A DNA stretch of 30,411 bases from NCBI GenBank assembly GCA_965195225.1, contig CBDAFL010000021.1:1-30411 (forward strand). The letters are read 5' to 3'. Numbering within the stretch: the stretch's first letter is position 1; every line of letters starts with the position of its first letter. Shown piece by piece: positions 30,341 to 30,411 of this stretch. The stretch is from JAHIKV01 sp965195225. GTDB taxonomy: Bacteria; Planctomycetota; Planctomycetia; Pirellulales; Thermoguttaceae. The notes beneath the pieces were generated by a model. That model was not told the DNA's origin and ran no database searches. It was given only the letters and a program-made list of their open reading frames with translations. Position numbers and translations under genes: made by a program.

Positions 30341-30411
30341 GGGTGGCACGTCCCTGAGCGCAGCGAAGGGCGTGGTTTGGTCGTGTACCACGCCCTTCGC
30401 TGCGCTCAGGG
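30341..30411. repeat. Palindromic repeat, second copy of the 10216 family (cut by window end)
   Basis: Left arm 30341-30375 and right arm 30388-30411 are complementary as far as the window goes. The left arm matches 10216-10249 at all but one position. Here it is intergenic, whereas the other copy is inside a gene. Confidence 0.9.

Overview
This window (about 60% GC, no rRNA) looks like the chromosome of a planctomycete, probably of the Pirellula type. The indicators are protein motifs: an N-terminal LExRxLLS sorting motif on a giant secreted protein, two PEP-CTERM proteins of the PEPA(S/T)(L/I)IVW type, a membrane-anchored Ser/Thr kinase with a TPR-like tail, a GYF_2/TPR protein, and a TolQ/TolR-like gene trio. 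Species assignment is inference.

Layout. (1) 1-5628, secreted proteins: a gingipain-like (C25) protease with Calx-beta-like and Ig-like repeats on the minus strand, cut off by the window start; divergent from it are two PEP-CTERM proteins, one with a possible thioester pair and one a probable papain-like cysteine peptidase, followed by a rho-independent terminator. (2) 5737-7460: tRNA-Glu(CTC) and a Ser/Thr kinase, both minus. (3) 7898-12109: a plus-strand operon of a MotA/TolQ/ExbB-like channel protein and two TolR/ExbD-like coiled-coil partners. (4) 12111-16542, minus: a zinc-ribbon/bacterial-PH membrane protein, a large GYF_2-TPR protein, and larB translationally coupled to it. (5) 17134-20204, plus: an M24 Xaa-Pro peptidase, then accB-accC. 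(6) 20205-24684: an accessory-looking patch with a CPBP (CAAX) protease-PDZ fusion, an 82-bp duplication of the accC 3' end, two copies of a small element with terminal inverted repeats, and a secreted GH2 glycoside hydrolase. (7) 24685-30249: a PLP aminotransferase, a RelE-type toxin-antitoxin pair, a pyrophosphate-type phosphofructokinase, an L-cysteine desulfidase family enzyme and an RmlC-like cupin.

How the genes fit together. The trio in (3) resembles a proton-channel plus periplasmic-stator machine, but the partner proteins are much longer than ExbD/TolR and one carries two copies of a periplasmic domain. Regions 2 to 4 are rich in signalling and envelope proteins. Region 5 is core metabolism (peptide turnover and the first step of fatty-acid synthesis).

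The most unusual property of the DNA is the number of short palindromes. Several share GGTGGCA/TGCCACC ends, some are nested, and three lie in frame inside one of the TolR-like genes. Together with the small TIR element and the accC tail duplication they suggest an active or recently active population of small repeats. I saw no CRISPR array, integrase, transposase, prophage or replication origin.
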